This document shows positions 15,675 to 23,750 of a stretch of DNA of 64,000 bases, piece by piece. Origin of the DNA: Alteromonas gracilis (GTDB taxonomy: Bacteria; Pseudomonadota; Gammaproteobacteria; Enterobacterales; Alteromonadaceae); the NCBI RefSeq assembly GCF_002993325.1, contig NZ_PVNO01000025.1, positions 434,001 through 498,000 of the forward strand. Direction: 5' to 3'. The position numbers and the translations under genes were made by a program. The notes below the pieces were generated by a model. It searched no databases and was not told the origin of the DNA. It worked only from the letters and a program-made list of their open reading frames with translations. The number at the start of each line of letters is the position of its first letter. Within the stretch, counting starts at the first letter, position 1.

Positions 15675-16706
15675 ATGACGAAGAACCGAAGAACAACAAT
15701 CATCAGGCTTTTTCTGCTAGTCAGTACTATTATTTCTCTGTTTTTCGTTCCTTGGATATTGGTTAAAGCTTGGATTTTACCTTTACCTCAAACGGTGCAA
15801 GAGCAAGTCGATGAAGCTATTAGTCATGGCTTCGACGGTATGATTGTTTATGTGGACCAGGCGGGAAAACCCCCAGCTTTTTACACTGCAGGCTGGAAAA
15901 ACAGAGATAGCAAAATACCAGCTGAACCCGACTCCTTATTTAAAATTGCCAGTATAAGTAAGTTGTATACTGCTGTGGCTATCACCAAAATGGCGAAAGA
16001 ACAGCTTCTATCTCTAGACGATTCGCTCATCCGTTATTTACCCGAGCTTGAGGGCAGAATTGAGAACTCAGAAAACATAACGCTAAAAATGATGGTGCAA
16101 CATAAGTCAGGAATTCCTAACTTTACTGATAATGCTGCCTACTGGGAAAACGAACCGGAAAACGGCAAACGAGCACTCGACTTTGCGCTAGACCTTCCCG
16201 CCAGTTTTGAGCCGGGTGAGGGTTATGAGTATTCCAATACCAACTACCTGTTACTTCGCACTATCATGAATAAGGTGTTGGGGTACAGTCACCATGAGTA
16301 TATTAAGCAAAATATTTTGCTCCCGCTTCAATTGAATAATACCTATTTTTCATTGAGCGAGGTCAATATGGACGACGTGATGAGCGGCTATTACGTTGGT
16401 TTCGAGGAAGATGTTAAGGCGCGAGACTACGGTATGCTAGCAACGGCAGAGGATGTAGGAAAGTTCTTACGAGCGCTAAATAATGGCTCTATTTTCAATG
16501 CAGGCGAAGCGAAAATTTACCCTTATGTTTTCGAGCATGGAGGATTAGTTATTGGCTATCAGAGCCTTGCAGAATATGACAGAGATCTCGATGCCGTAGT
16601 CGTTCAATTTATCAATACTACTGACTTTAACGGTTATGAATGGAACTTGTCTGAAATCACAATAAACCGAATTTTCAAAATACTTCGAAAAGCAGAAAAT
16701 AAATAG
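15675..16706 (+). CDS. Serine hydrolase, class C beta-lactamase/PBP-like family
   Basis: 343 residues with an N-terminal membrane anchor (LFLLVSTIISLFFVPWILV, about 12-30), which puts the catalytic domain in the periplasm. The three active-site motifs are present: S93-I-S-K96 (KIASISKLYTA), Y186-S-N188 (EYSNTNY) and HGG (FEHGGLVIGYQS). This family (beta-lactamase, pfam00144) includes AmpC, D-amino peptidases and esterases. The substrate cannot be told from sequence, and there is no ampR beside it. It starts 60 bases after a GACAGGCAT repeat. Confidence 0.85.
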   Translation: MTKNRRTTIIRLFLLVSTIISLFFVPWILVKAWILPLPQTVQEQVDEAISHGFDGMIVYVDQAGKPPAFYTAGWKNRDSKIPAEPDSLFKIASISKLYTAVAITKMAKEQLLSLDDSLIRYLPELEGRIENSENITLKMMVQHKSGIPNFTDNAAYWENEPENGKRALDFALDLPASFEPGEGYEYSNTNYLLLRTIMNKVLGYSHHEYIKQNILLPLQLNNTYFSLSEVNMDDVMSGYYVGFEEDVKARDYGMLATAEDVGKFLRALNNGSIFNAGEAKIYPYVFEHGGLVIGYQSLAEYDRDLDAVVVQFINTTDFNGYEWNLSEITINRIFKILRKAENK

Positions 16707-16764
16707 AAGGTGAGCTTGATAAGGTGTCGCTATAATTTGGGGGCGTTTCAGGCTAGATTGCAGA

Positions 16765-16790
16765 TTAAACAAGACAGTCTTTTTTGTTTA
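16765..16790 (+). repeat. Degenerate GACAGGCAT repeat
   Basis: TTAAACAAGACAGTCTTTTT around 16773 matches the repeat consensus up to GACAG and then diverges. It is the last copy of the cluster on this side. Confidence 0.5.
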
Positions 16791-16845
16791 TCGAGATATA
16801 CATTTTGTGCGTGTCCAATTTCTATGTTCTTGAGGTTTTAAAAAA

Positions 16846-17205
16846 GTGAATAATCCAGACGAAGTTTTTCATCATCTCAAAGATATACTGACTCCATATT
16901 CCAATGGCATGGTCGTGGTCACTGATAATCCTGATGATTTTTATTTGAACACGCATCACGTTATGAAAAACAAGACGCCAATGTATTTTGGCTCAGTCAA
17001 AATCAATAAGAATTATGTCAGCTTTCATCTGATGCCCGTTTATGTATTTCCAGAATTATTAGAAAGTATATCGCCAGAGCTTCAAAAACGAATGCAAGGC
17101 AAATCGTGCTTTAATTTCAAAGCAACAGATGCCAAACTCTTTGAAGAGCTCAAGGAATTGACTCGGGCAGGGTATGGAAAGTACCAAAAAGCAGGTTACT
17201 TGTAG
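16846..17205 (+). CDS. DUF1801/YdhG-like small protein
   Basis: 119 residues. The layout (helix, then NTHHVMKNKTPMYFGSVKI, YVSFHLMPVYVFP, then a C-terminal KLFEELKELTRAGYGKY) is that of the YdhG-like fold found in many small proteins. The role is unknown. The start is GTG 16846, with TGAGG upstream at a long spacing. An attC-like site begins 12 bases after its stop, so it is probably a cassette gene. Confidence 0.6.
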   Translation: MNNPDEVFHHLKDILTPYSNGMVVVTDNPDDFYLNTHHVMKNKTPMYFGSVKINKNYVSFHLMPVYVFPELLESISPELQKRMQGKSCFNFKATDAKLFEELKELTRAGYGKYQKAGYL

Positions 17206-17216
17206 TATCGGCCGGC

Positions 17217-17275
17217 GCTTAACGCGTGAGCCACTAAATGCCGCAACATCACTGCCATTCAGCTTAGCGTTTGGC
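17217..17275 (+). other. attC-like integron recombination site 3
   Basis: 59 bp. The left box GCTTAAC (17217-17223) fits the attC core RYYYAAC, and the right box is GTTTGGC (17269-17275). The inner arms AACGCGTGAGCCACTAAATG and CATTCAGCTTAGCGTT pair with a few unpaired bases. It lies 12 bases after one stop and 20 bases before the next ATG. Confidence 0.55.
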
Positions 17276-17295
17276 ATTTAAAAAGGAGAGTTTAA

Positions 17296-17466
17296 ATGAA
17301 AGCTATTTATCGAATTCTTATTGCGTTAGTTCTTCTAGCAGCAGCTATTGCATCATACAGCAAAGGAATTCAGTCAGGTGTGTTTTTATTCATTATATTG
17401 GGCCTTGTTCTTGAGGGCGCCTTTTGGTTTGGCTTGTTTCCAATCAAAAGGCGAAAAGAGACTTAA
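17296..17466 (+). CDS. Small double-spanning membrane protein, 56 aa (cassette gene)
   Basis: ATG 17296 follows AAGGAGAG at good spacing. The protein has two hydrophobic segments (ILIALVLLAAAIASY and VFLFIILGLVLEGAFWFGLF) and a basic tail (KRRKET). The stop codon lies within ACTTAAC, which itself fits an attC left box. No family is recognised. Ribosome site, composition and position after an attC-like site make it a credible gene despite its size. Confidence 0.6.
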   Translation: MKAIYRILIALVLLAAAIASYSKGIQSGVFLFIILGLVLEGAFWFGLFPIKRRKET

Positions 17467-17764
17467 CCTATTGGCGCTCAATATTGGCAAGGTTTAGTTT
17501 CTGTAGTAACCCAAGTTTGTATGTTGTTTTTTTCGCCACATAACATGTGATTTCAGCAGGGCGGAAACAGTTGTTCCTTCGCGTTATAGCCGCGCACGTG
17601 TACCTCAAAACGTGCGTTATGGAGCAAGAATGCGTAATTTTTTGAAGCGCCATAATAAGAAAATAAATATGGGCACATAGCAGCTAGGTATGTATCACTT
17701 TATTTCGCATTCGGGTCAGTCATTACTTAGTCTGTTTTTTAGTTGTTATACGTTAGGAGTTTAA
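17467..17764. other. Gene-poor gap before the VOC gene
   Basis: About 300 bases with no convincing gene. It contains the weak attC-like site at 17539-17621 and a 16-codon frame at 17630 too short to call. GTTATACGTTAGG (about 17743-17756) lies just before the next ATG and looks like the right end of a further, decayed cassette junction. Confidence 0.4.
17539..17621 (+). other. Weak attC-like site 4
   Basis: CATAAC (17539-17544) and GTTATG (17616-17621) are perfect inverted outer boxes 83 bp end to end. The inner arms (ATGTGATTTCAG and CTCAAAACGTGC) pair only partly. The length is in the attC range. Confidence 0.35.
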
Positions 17765-18145
17765 ATGGAACTTAATCAGGTAACATTGCCAGTAAAAGAT
17801 ATGGATATTGCCGCTAACTTTTATCTAAAGCTCGGCTTTACTCAAATTGTCGATACTCCTCATTACGCAAGGTTTTCTTGCCCAGACGGGAACTCTACTT
17901 TCTCCTTATCACTCGAATCTGGTGAGTTTGAAAATAATTCTGTGATTTACTTCGAGCATGAAAAGCTTGATGAACTGTGTGCTGAGTTAACGAAGAAAGG
18001 TGTTCAGTTCGAACAGCAACCGACAGAGCAACGTTACTTATGGAAAGAAGCAATACTAAAAGATCCATCCGGTAACAAAATCAAACTTTACTGGGCGGGT
18101 GAGAACCGCTTAAATCCTCCTTGGAAAGTAGAAAAGCGTATATAG
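17765..18145 (+). CDS. VOC-family (glyoxalase/bleomycin-resistance fold) protein
   Basis: 126 residues with the paired beta-alpha-beta-beta-beta layout of vicinal oxygen chelate proteins: ELNQVTLPVKDMDIAANFYL at the start and AILKDPSGNKIKLYWAGENR at the end. Several metal-ligand positions of true glyoxalases are not evident, so it may bind a small molecule rather than catalyse. TTAGGAG precedes the ATG. VOC proteins are frequent integron cassette genes, and its surroundings agree with that. Confidence 0.8.
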   Translation: MELNQVTLPVKDMDIAANFYLKLGFTQIVDTPHYARFSCPDGNSTFSLSLESGEFENNSVIYFEHEKLDELCAELTKKGVQFEQQPTEQRYLWKEAILKDPSGNKIKLYWAGENRLNPPWKVEKRI

Positions 18146-18247
18146 CATACTGCTGTATTGGCATGCGTTTTCGCAAAGGACATACACGTGAACCTAACGG
18201 ATAAGTCCTCCGTGTTACTGCGCTTTTAACGAGAAGAAAAATTCAGG

Positions 18248-18691
18248 ATGAATATGCAAATTTCATTGGAAGAAATAAACAAGAATAATTATGAGGCTGT
18301 CTGCGATTTAGAGGTGACTGAAGCCCAGGAAGATTTCGTGGCGTGCAACATGTGGTCTTTAGTTGAGTCGTTTTATAACGAAGATCACACTTGTCGGGCT
18401 ATATATCTCGGTGATGAGCCCGTTGGCTTTCTTATGTGGGTTAGAGAATCGGTTTCAAAAGTCTCTATTTGGCGTTTTATGGTCGATAAAAAGTATCAGA
18501 ACCAAGGAATAGGTAGGTCAGCTTTAACGCTGGCAATAAGGTCAATAAAACAAACTCCTGGCGTTAAAGAAATCGAAATCTGCTACAACCCTAAAAATCC
18601 TGTCGCCAAGAATTTTTATTCAAGTTTCGGTTTTAATGAAGTCGGCTTAGACGAAGATGGTGAAGATATGCTTTCGCTTATTAGGCTATAG
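18248..18691 (+). CDS. GNAT-family N-acetyltransferase
   Basis: 147 residues. The central acetyl-CoA site is visible: FMVDKKYQNQGIGRSALTLA (motif Q-x-x-G-I-G, around residues 78-97). The C-terminal NPVAKNFYSSFGFNEVG is the usual substrate-side motif of the family. YLGDEPVGFLMW forms the preceding strands. Resembles the spermine/spermidine acetyltransferase-like branch, but the acceptor cannot be stated. Single gene, plus strand, with wide spacers on both sides. Confidence 0.85.
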   Translation: MNMQISLEEINKNNYEAVCDLEVTEAQEDFVACNMWSLVESFYNEDHTCRAIYLGDEPVGFLMWVRESVSKVSIWRFMVDKKYQNQGIGRSALTLAIRSIKQTPGVKEIEICYNPKNPVAKNFYSSFGFNEVGLDEDGEDMLSLIRL

Positions 18692-18838
18692 TGTTTACCA
18701 GTCTAGAAATGTTCATCTAGGCCTCTCTGATACTGAGACATATACACACCGTTACGTCGTTGCCGAGTGTAGCTCGTGTATCACTGAGACTTTGCGGCAT
18801 TGCGCTCCCTTGTGTTAAAAAATAAAGAATAAGGCAGT

Positions 18839-19375
18839 ATGAAATTTTCACTATTTGATGAATCAAAATCTCTAGAGGTTATCGAACTTTTCAGGAAAGT
18901 ATTCTCTGAATCTGAGGGGCAAGCAGAAGGTCAAGTTATTGCAGATTTTGTCACCAACCTTATTGCTACTACTGCACCAGAAGATTTAAAAGGGTGCACT
19001 GCAGAAATAAACCAGACTGTTGTCGGATGTATATTTTTCAGTCGTCTAACGGTGCCAAGCGGGCAGATCGCTTTCATTTTGTCGCCGGTCGCCATCTCAT
19101 CAGATATGCAAAGGACTGGTATAGGCCAGAAGCTAATCACTTATGGCCTAGATCATTTAAGGTCCTTAAACGTAAATTTGGCTTTTACCTATGGCGACCC
19201 AAGTTATTATTCTAAAACTGGTTTCGAGCAAATTAGTGAACATATTGTGAAAGCGCCTTGCCCATTGAGTCAGCCTATTGGTTGGCTTGCCCAATCGCTA
19301 GATGGGCAGGTAATTGAGCCTATGGCCGGCCCTACTAAATGTGTCGAAGCATTAAATGACCCCGCTCTTTGGTAA
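18839..19375 (+). CDS. GNAT-family N-acetyltransferase, YhbS-like
   Basis: 178 residues. FILSPVAISSDMQRTGIGQK carries the acetyl-CoA pyrophosphate loop, and LAFTYGDPSYYSKTGFEQI matches the YhbS-type branch, as does its length. The acceptor is unknown. Its stop lies eight bases before the start of the next small membrane-protein gene, so the two may be expressed together, unlike most neighbours. Confidence 0.82.
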   Translation: MKFSLFDESKSLEVIELFRKVFSESEGQAEGQVIADFVTNLIATTAPEDLKGCTAEINQTVVGCIFFSRLTVPSGQIAFILSPVAISSDMQRTGIGQKLITYGLDHLRSLNVNLAFTYGDPSYYSKTGFEQISEHIVKAPCPLSQPIGWLAQSLDGQVIEPMAGPTKCVEALNDPALW

Positions 19376-19383
19376 CATTAAAT

Positions 19384-19833
19384 ATGAAAAGCAAACTCTC
19401 ACTTGCGCAATATGTAAAGAAACGAAATGGCGTACCATTGGGCGCGAGTGATTCCATGAAAAACATGCTTTCACGCTCTTTTGGAGCCTCTTCTTTTCCG
19501 GTTTTTTGGCACTATTGGAATCCTATCTGGGGTTACTATTTATCACGCAATGTTATGCGCCCAGTTGCGAATTTCTTACCCATTTCTTTAGCTACTTTTA
19601 TTACATTTCTAGTTAGCGGCGCTCTTCACGATATCGCCGTATCAATCATTAAGTGGAAAACCATTTTTTTCTTTACGCCATGGTTTGGGTTAATGGGTTT
19701 GATGGTTATCGGTTCAAAAGGGGCAGGGATATCATACGGTCACGTTAGTTGGCCTGTTCGCGCACTAATCAATGCATCGTTTATTTTTATTTCGCTAGGT
19801 ATAACGTACTTTTTGGAAACCTTGTATGCTTGA
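19384..19833 (+). CDS. Membrane protein resembling the C-terminal half of MBOAT-type acyltransferases
   Basis: 149 residues with about three hydrophobic segments. FPVFWHYWNPIWGYYLSR followed by ISLATFITFLVSGALHDIAV resembles the conserved active-site region of membrane-bound O-acyltransferases (Trp-rich motif, then a His in SGALHD). Full enzymes are about 350-500 residues, so this is a fragment or a short family of its own. ATG 19384 is chosen, and a TTG at 19369 would overlap the previous gene. Confidence 0.5.
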   Translation: MKSKLSLAQYVKKRNGVPLGASDSMKNMLSRSFGASSFPVFWHYWNPIWGYYLSRNVMRPVANFLPISLATFITFLVSGALHDIAVSIIKWKTIFFFTPWFGLMGLMVIGSKGAGISYGHVSWPVRALINASFIFISLGITYFLETLYA

Positions 19834-19853
19834 TAACATATGACTAATCAGAC

Positions 19854-20456
19854 ATGGAAAGTGATATGTGGTTTAAAGACGTAGAATTAGAATCTGAAAA
19901 TATAACGCTTACTCCCTTAACCATGGAACATGCAGACGCTTTAGTGAACGCAGCGACGGACGGCGAATTATGGAAGTTATGGTTCACATCAGTACCAAAC
20001 GCTGAAACTATCAGTGACTATATTGCGACAGCACTAGAGCAGAAAGGCAAAGGGATATCTTTACCCTTTGTAGTGACAGACAAAGCGAGTGGGCAAGTTA
20101 TCGGCTCAACGCGCTTTTGCAATGCTGACCCTGTAAATCAGAGGGTGGAAATTGGCTACACGTGGTACAGCAAGACATATCAAAAGACGTCATGTAACAC
20201 GGAATGTAAGTTACTTTTGCTCACTCACGCCTTTGAAACGCTCGAAGCAATTGCTGTAGAATTTAGAACAAACTGGCACAACCAAGCTTCACGTACCGCT
20301 ATTGCTCGATTAGGAGCAAAGCAAGACGGTGTGCTTAGGAACCATCAGAAAATGGCTAATGGCGGCTATAGGGATACGGTTGTGTTTTCCATTATTAATA
20401 CAGAATGGCTCGCTGTTAAAGAGAACTTAACTTTTAAACTCTCAATAAATAGCTAA
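19854..20456 (+). CDS. GNAT-family acetyltransferase, RimJ/RimL type
   Basis: 200 residues. The RimJ/RimL-like layout is clear: LTPLTMEHADALVNAATDGE at the start, VIGSTRFCNAD, RVEIGYTWYSKTYQKTSCN and TNWHNQASRTAIARLGAKQD. It is the third acetyltransferase within 2.3 kb. The target (small molecule or protein N-terminus) is not predictable. ATG 19854 is given; ATG 19866 has the better ribosome site (GGAAAG) and may be the true start. Confidence 0.85.
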   Translation: MESDMWFKDVELESENITLTPLTMEHADALVNAATDGELWKLWFTSVPNAETISDYIATALEQKGKGISLPFVVTDKASGQVIGSTRFCNADPVNQRVEIGYTWYSKTYQKTSCNTECKLLLLTHAFETLEAIAVEFRTNWHNQASRTAIARLGAKQDGVLRNHQKMANGGYRDTVVFSIINTEWLAVKENLTFKLSINS

Positions 20457-20516
20457 TAAGCACGTTATTTTTAATAGATGACAAGCGTAGCGTGGAAGAT
20501 ATAAAAAGGAACTTAC

Positions 20517-20753
20517 ATGCCAATCAAAAAATGGATTTTTCAATACAGCATTGCTCTGCCCGTGTTATTTGCCTTGTTTTCTAGCGTTCAATATATTAAA
20601 GGTCAAACCGTTTCTTACTCTGTAACATTTGGACTAACTTGGGCCTTTATTTCCATAGCCATATTTGCCACTCGTCGTGCATACAATTTTAAAAAGAACA
20701 TCGACTGCCAGTTGTGTAAAGACTTAGACCAAAGAGACGCGCAGCAAAAATAG
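20517..20753 (+). CDS. Small membrane protein, 78 aa
   Basis: Two hydrophobic segments (YSIALPVLFALFSSVQYI and VTFGLTWAFISIAIFAT) and a charged Cys-containing tail (NIDCQLCKDLDQRDAQQ). AAAGGAA lies upstream of the ATG. No family recognised. It is a separate transcription unit in the run of small plus-strand genes. Confidence 0.6.
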   Translation: MPIKKWIFQYSIALPVLFALFSSVQYIKGQTVSYSVTFGLTWAFISIAIFATRRAYNFKKNIDCQLCKDLDQRDAQQK

Positions 20754-20779
20754 GGCTTTTTGTTGCGAAACGGGGAGCC

Positions 20780-20814
20780 ACGGGTTAAGCATTAAAAAAG
20801 TGTATGCTTCCCGT
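20780..20814. repeat. Bulged hairpin between two small membrane-protein genes
   Basis: ACGGG (20780-20784) and AAGCAT (20787-20792) pair with ATGCTTCCCGT (20804-20814), leaving a two-base bulge. There is no following T-run, so it is not a standard terminator. It could be a decayed recombination site. Confidence 0.4.
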
Positions 20815-20856
20815 CGAATTTTTGCTCTGCAAGTTTAAAAGGATTTAGGTTTACGT

Positions 20857-21234
20857 ATGAACAGAAGAATCGCTTTGTTAGCGTTTAATACTCTAGGTGG
20901 TGCCATACTTTCATTAACTGCTTTCGTAGCTGGGAGCGGGTCCACGTCATCTCTTAATTTATTATATTGGGGCATACTGCCCGGTTTGCCATTTATAGTA
21001 CTTGCTGTTTTAGGGGCCTTTAACAAAAAGCTGAGTCAGCGAAGCCTTCTCCTTATGACTTTAGCTGCATTGCTAGTGACATCTGCTAGTTATGGGCAGG
21101 TTTTTATGTCTGCTGGTGGTAGCACGAATATTGGTGGCGGTCTTATGATATTGTACAGCCCAATCGCTTATATAACTGCTATGTTAATTGGATGGGCAAT
21201 CGGCGAACTTTTCAGTTTTAATCATGGAAAATAG
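20857..21234 (+). CDS. Four-span hypothetical membrane protein, 125 aa
   Basis: Four hydrophobic segments alternate with short loops (IALLAFNTLGGAILSLTAFV, YWGILPGLPFIVLAVLGAF, LLLMTLAALLVTSASYG and LYSPIAYITAMLIGWAIGEL). No family recognised. AAAGGATTTAGG lies upstream. Confidence 0.65.
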   Translation: MNRRIALLAFNTLGGAILSLTAFVAGSGSTSSLNLLYWGILPGLPFIVLAVLGAFNKKLSQRSLLLMTLAALLVTSASYGQVFMSAGGSTNIGGGLMILYSPIAYITAMLIGWAIGELFSFNHGK

Positions 21235-21288
21235 TGAACCGCTCGTTCATTTGGAATTAATGTGGTAAGTACCTTTTAAGGAAAAGCA

Positions 21289-21480
21289 ATGGAGCCCATC
21301 AACAAGTTCTGCCCTAGATCTGGCAAACCAGTAAAACCAGATTCGCTGACCGAATATCGTGGCTATACGGTAGGCTTTTGTAATCCTGGATGTAGCAGCG
21401 ATTTTGCTAAAAACAGCCAAGCAAGCCCGAATGATACTCAGTACTTTGATGTGCTAATAAAAGAAAACTTTGGGAAGTGA
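21289..21480 (+). CDS. Small metal-binding protein, YHS/TRASH-like
   Basis: 63 residues. CPRSGKPV and YRGYTVGFCNPGCSSDF give the spaced cysteines (Cys 8, 31, 35) seen in YHS/TRASH-like domains that bind metals. AAGGAAAAGC precedes the ATG. Function unknown. The fold assignment rests on the Cys spacing and the aromatic residue before FC. Confidence 0.6.
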   Translation: MEPINKFCPRSGKPVKPDSLTEYRGYTVGFCNPGCSSDFAKNSQASPNDTQYFDVLIKENFGK

Positions 21481-21662
21481 AATGTCAGGATTTTTTTAAC
21501 GCGTACTACCAGACGTGAATGTAAATGATAACTCCTAAACCAGCGTAGATTAGAGTATCTAGAGTAAGCAAACGCATCATTTGAAAAGCTCATCAATGCG
21601 AGATTAGCTCAAAAAAGGAAGTCGTAAGATTTCCAATTAATAAGGAAATAAGTGAGTAAAAA

Positions 21663-22517
21663 ATGAAAATATTCATATTAGCCTTTGTGTGTTTTTTTAT
21701 AAGCAGTGCGTTTGCTCAAAGTATTTTAAATGAAAGTGCATTTACTCAAAGGTATGCGAACGCAGCTATCACCAAAACTGAGGTTGTAAGCGCCGATATA
21801 AAAGGTCGTCTAGAGATTGAGATGACTTATAGTGATGGAGGAACGTCAACCGCTTATCTCGATAACGCTTACATGAATTATCTTTCAGAGCCAGCAGAGC
21901 TCGACGTAATTATTGAGTTGTATATTAGTGCGTTAACGAAGAACAGTAGCGACGCTAAGGCCAACATGGAGAAAGCTCATATCGTCCCCGTTATTAAAGA
22001 TACAGGTTATATTAACCATATAACGGAATTAATGAGCAAAAATAATGAGGGTGAATTTCCTTTCTTTTATGAAAAGTTAAATGACGTTCTTTATATTCTT
22101 TACGCCATTGATACGCCTTCTTCTATTAAGTTCATGCCAAAAGAAGACATTACTAAGTTAGGAGTAGAACAAAAAGAACTCAGAGACCTTTCAATGTCTA
22201 ATTTGATGAATGCTATTGAGTCACTACAAATTAAAGGTGACCCTTCGACCATCTCGATGGTTGTGGCCGATGGCACTTACGAAGCGTCTTTTTTAATTTA
22301 TGACGCGCTATGGTCAAAAGAAAACTTTCCTGTAAAAGGCGATATAGTAGTTTATGTGCCCTCAAGAGACGTTGTAATTGTAACGGGCTCAGAGGATGCG
22401 GAAAGTTTAGAGACGGTGAGAGAGATCGTGCATAACCCAGAAAATCATTGGCCTCATCCCGTGTCTAATATTGGGTTTATTCGCAAAGAAGATAAATGGG
22501 TTAAGTTTTACGAGTAG
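21663..22517 (+). CDS. Secreted DUF1444 (YtpQ-like) family protein
   Basis: 284 residues with a clear signal peptide (IFILAFVCFFISSAFAQS, cleaved after about residue 19). The body has family stretches of DUF1444: FPFFYEKLNDVLYILYAIDT, KEDITKLGVEQKELRDLS, DGTYEASFLIYDALWSKE and YVPSRDVVIVTGSEDAESL. The function is unknown. Most relatives known to me are cytoplasmic, so the signal peptide is unusual. Confidence 0.7.
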   Translation: MKIFILAFVCFFISSAFAQSILNESAFTQRYANAAITKTEVVSADIKGRLEIEMTYSDGGTSTAYLDNAYMNYLSEPAELDVIIELYISALTKNSSDAKANMEKAHIVPVIKDTGYINHITELMSKNNEGEFPFFYEKLNDVLYILYAIDTPSSIKFMPKEDITKLGVEQKELRDLSMSNLMNAIESLQIKGDPSTISMVVADGTYEASFLIYDALWSKENFPVKGDIVVYVPSRDVVIVTGSEDAESLETVREIVHNPENHWPHPVSNIGFIRKEDKWVKFYE

Positions 22518-22584
22518 CAGGCTATACGCGCAAGAATAATCAGCGTTTCTTGACGCCTTTTGCTGACGAATTAAGGAAAACACC

Positions 22585-23079
22585 GTGGCTAAAATTTTAA
22601 TATTTGGTAATTCCGGTTCTGGAAAATCTACGTTGGCGAAGCGATTGTGTGATACACACGGTTTAGCGCATTTAGATCTCGATACGCTTGCGTGGCTGCC
22701 TACCAGCCCGCCTAGAAGAAAGCCGATTAAAGAGTCGGAACAAGAGATACAGGCGTTTATCGGTTCTAATAAAACTTGGGTTATTGAAGGCTGCTACACA
22801 GACTTACTGCAACTTGTAGAAGCGCAGTCTACTGAGATTATATTTATGAATTTACCCGTAGAGTTGTGTATAGCTAACGCGAAATCAAGACCTTGGGAAC
22901 CCCACAAGTACAAGACCAAACAAGCCCAAGATGATAATTTACCTATGTTGATAGATTGGATAGGGCAATATACGGAAAGAGACGATACGTTTTCTTATAC
23001 TGCACACCAGCAGTTTTATGAAAACTATAGCGGTGGTAAAAAAATGATAACGCAAAATATCCCTCACCAATTCAATTAA
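22585..23079 (+). CDS. P-loop nucleoside kinase-like ATPase
   Basis: 164 residues. The Walker A motif GNSGSGKST covers residues 8-16. The family pattern of adenylate-kinase-like proteins follows: HLDLDTLAWLP, NKTWVIEGCYTD and NLPVELCIANAKSRPWEPHK. These small kinases of unknown substrate (topology-modulation/FlaR-like) are common in variable regions. The start is GTG 22585, with AAGGAAA before it. Single gene. Confidence 0.75.
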   Translation: MAKILIFGNSGSGKSTLAKRLCDTHGLAHLDLDTLAWLPTSPPRRKPIKESEQEIQAFIGSNKTWVIEGCYTDLLQLVEAQSTEIIFMNLPVELCIANAKSRPWEPHKYKTKQAQDDNLPMLIDWIGQYTERDDTFSYTAHQQFYENYSGGKKMITQNIPHQFN

Positions 23080-23150
23080 AACTTATCGGGCTTAGAAATA
23101 GGGCTTCGCTTAATTATTGTGGGCACCATACAATCAAGGAGGACATCAGT

Positions 23151-23750
23151 TTGGATAGCTTTATATCTTTTACAGGGATAGCAGCGTCAATTTGGATAGT
23201 TTTAGGCATTTACATTGCCTCTCGGTTTTATCCGAATTATAGCCATACAAAGCAATTTTGTAGTGAACTTGGTGCGTTTGGTAGCCCGACAAAGAAGCTC
23301 TCGCCCGCAATAAATAATTATCCGTTGGGCTTATTGTTTGCTCTGTTTGGGTATTACCTTATCAACTCATATTCAGGTCATTTGCCAACTATGGTTATCG
23401 GTGCAATGGTAGTAATACATGGCATCTGTACTTGGGTATGTGGCTACTTTCCAATGGATGCGGACCCATACACAACAACGCCTTCGAAAAGTTGCAAAAT
23501 CCATACTTGGTCAGGGCTAATAATGTTAGTTTCGTTTATCGTAGCGCCGCTGATTGTTACCTTCTCTAGTTACTATTCTTGGCCTCTGAGGCTTCTGTCT
23601 GTATTGAGCGTTGTAGGCTGTGTTTATTTTTCTTATAAACTAGCCAAATCCCTTGAACAAAAAACTGTACCAGGGCTTTATCAACGTCTAAGTTACGGAT
23701 GCCAAATTCTTTGGTTGCTTATCTTTTCTGTTTTCATCGTTATAAAGTGA
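23151..23750 (+). CDS. DUF998-family membrane protein
   Basis: 199 residues, about six hydrophobic segments. The family core is visible: YSHTKQFCSELGAFGSPT, then GICTWVCGYFPMDADPYTT and KIHTWSGLIMLVSFIVAPL. The start is TTG 23151 behind an AAGGAGGA site. DUF998 proteins are uncharacterised integral membrane proteins. Confidence 0.8.
   Translation: MDSFISFTGIAASIWIVLGIYIASRFYPNYSHTKQFCSELGAFGSPTKKLSPAINNYPLGLLFALFGYYLINSYSGHLPTMVIGAMVVIHGICTWVCGYFPMDADPYTTTPSKSCKIHTWSGLIMLVSFIVAPLIVTFSSYYSWPLRLLSVLSVVGCVYFSYKLAKSLEQKTVPGLYQRLSYGCQILWLLIFSVFIVIK

Noticed and set aside
17630..17680. 16-codon frame with GGAG upstream
   Set aside because: Too short to be called from sequence alone, although it sits where a cassette gene would start.
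18146..18247. attC site between the VOC and first GNAT genes
   Set aside because: ACCTAAC and GTGTTAC boxes occur, but only ~33 bases apart and without matching inner arms.
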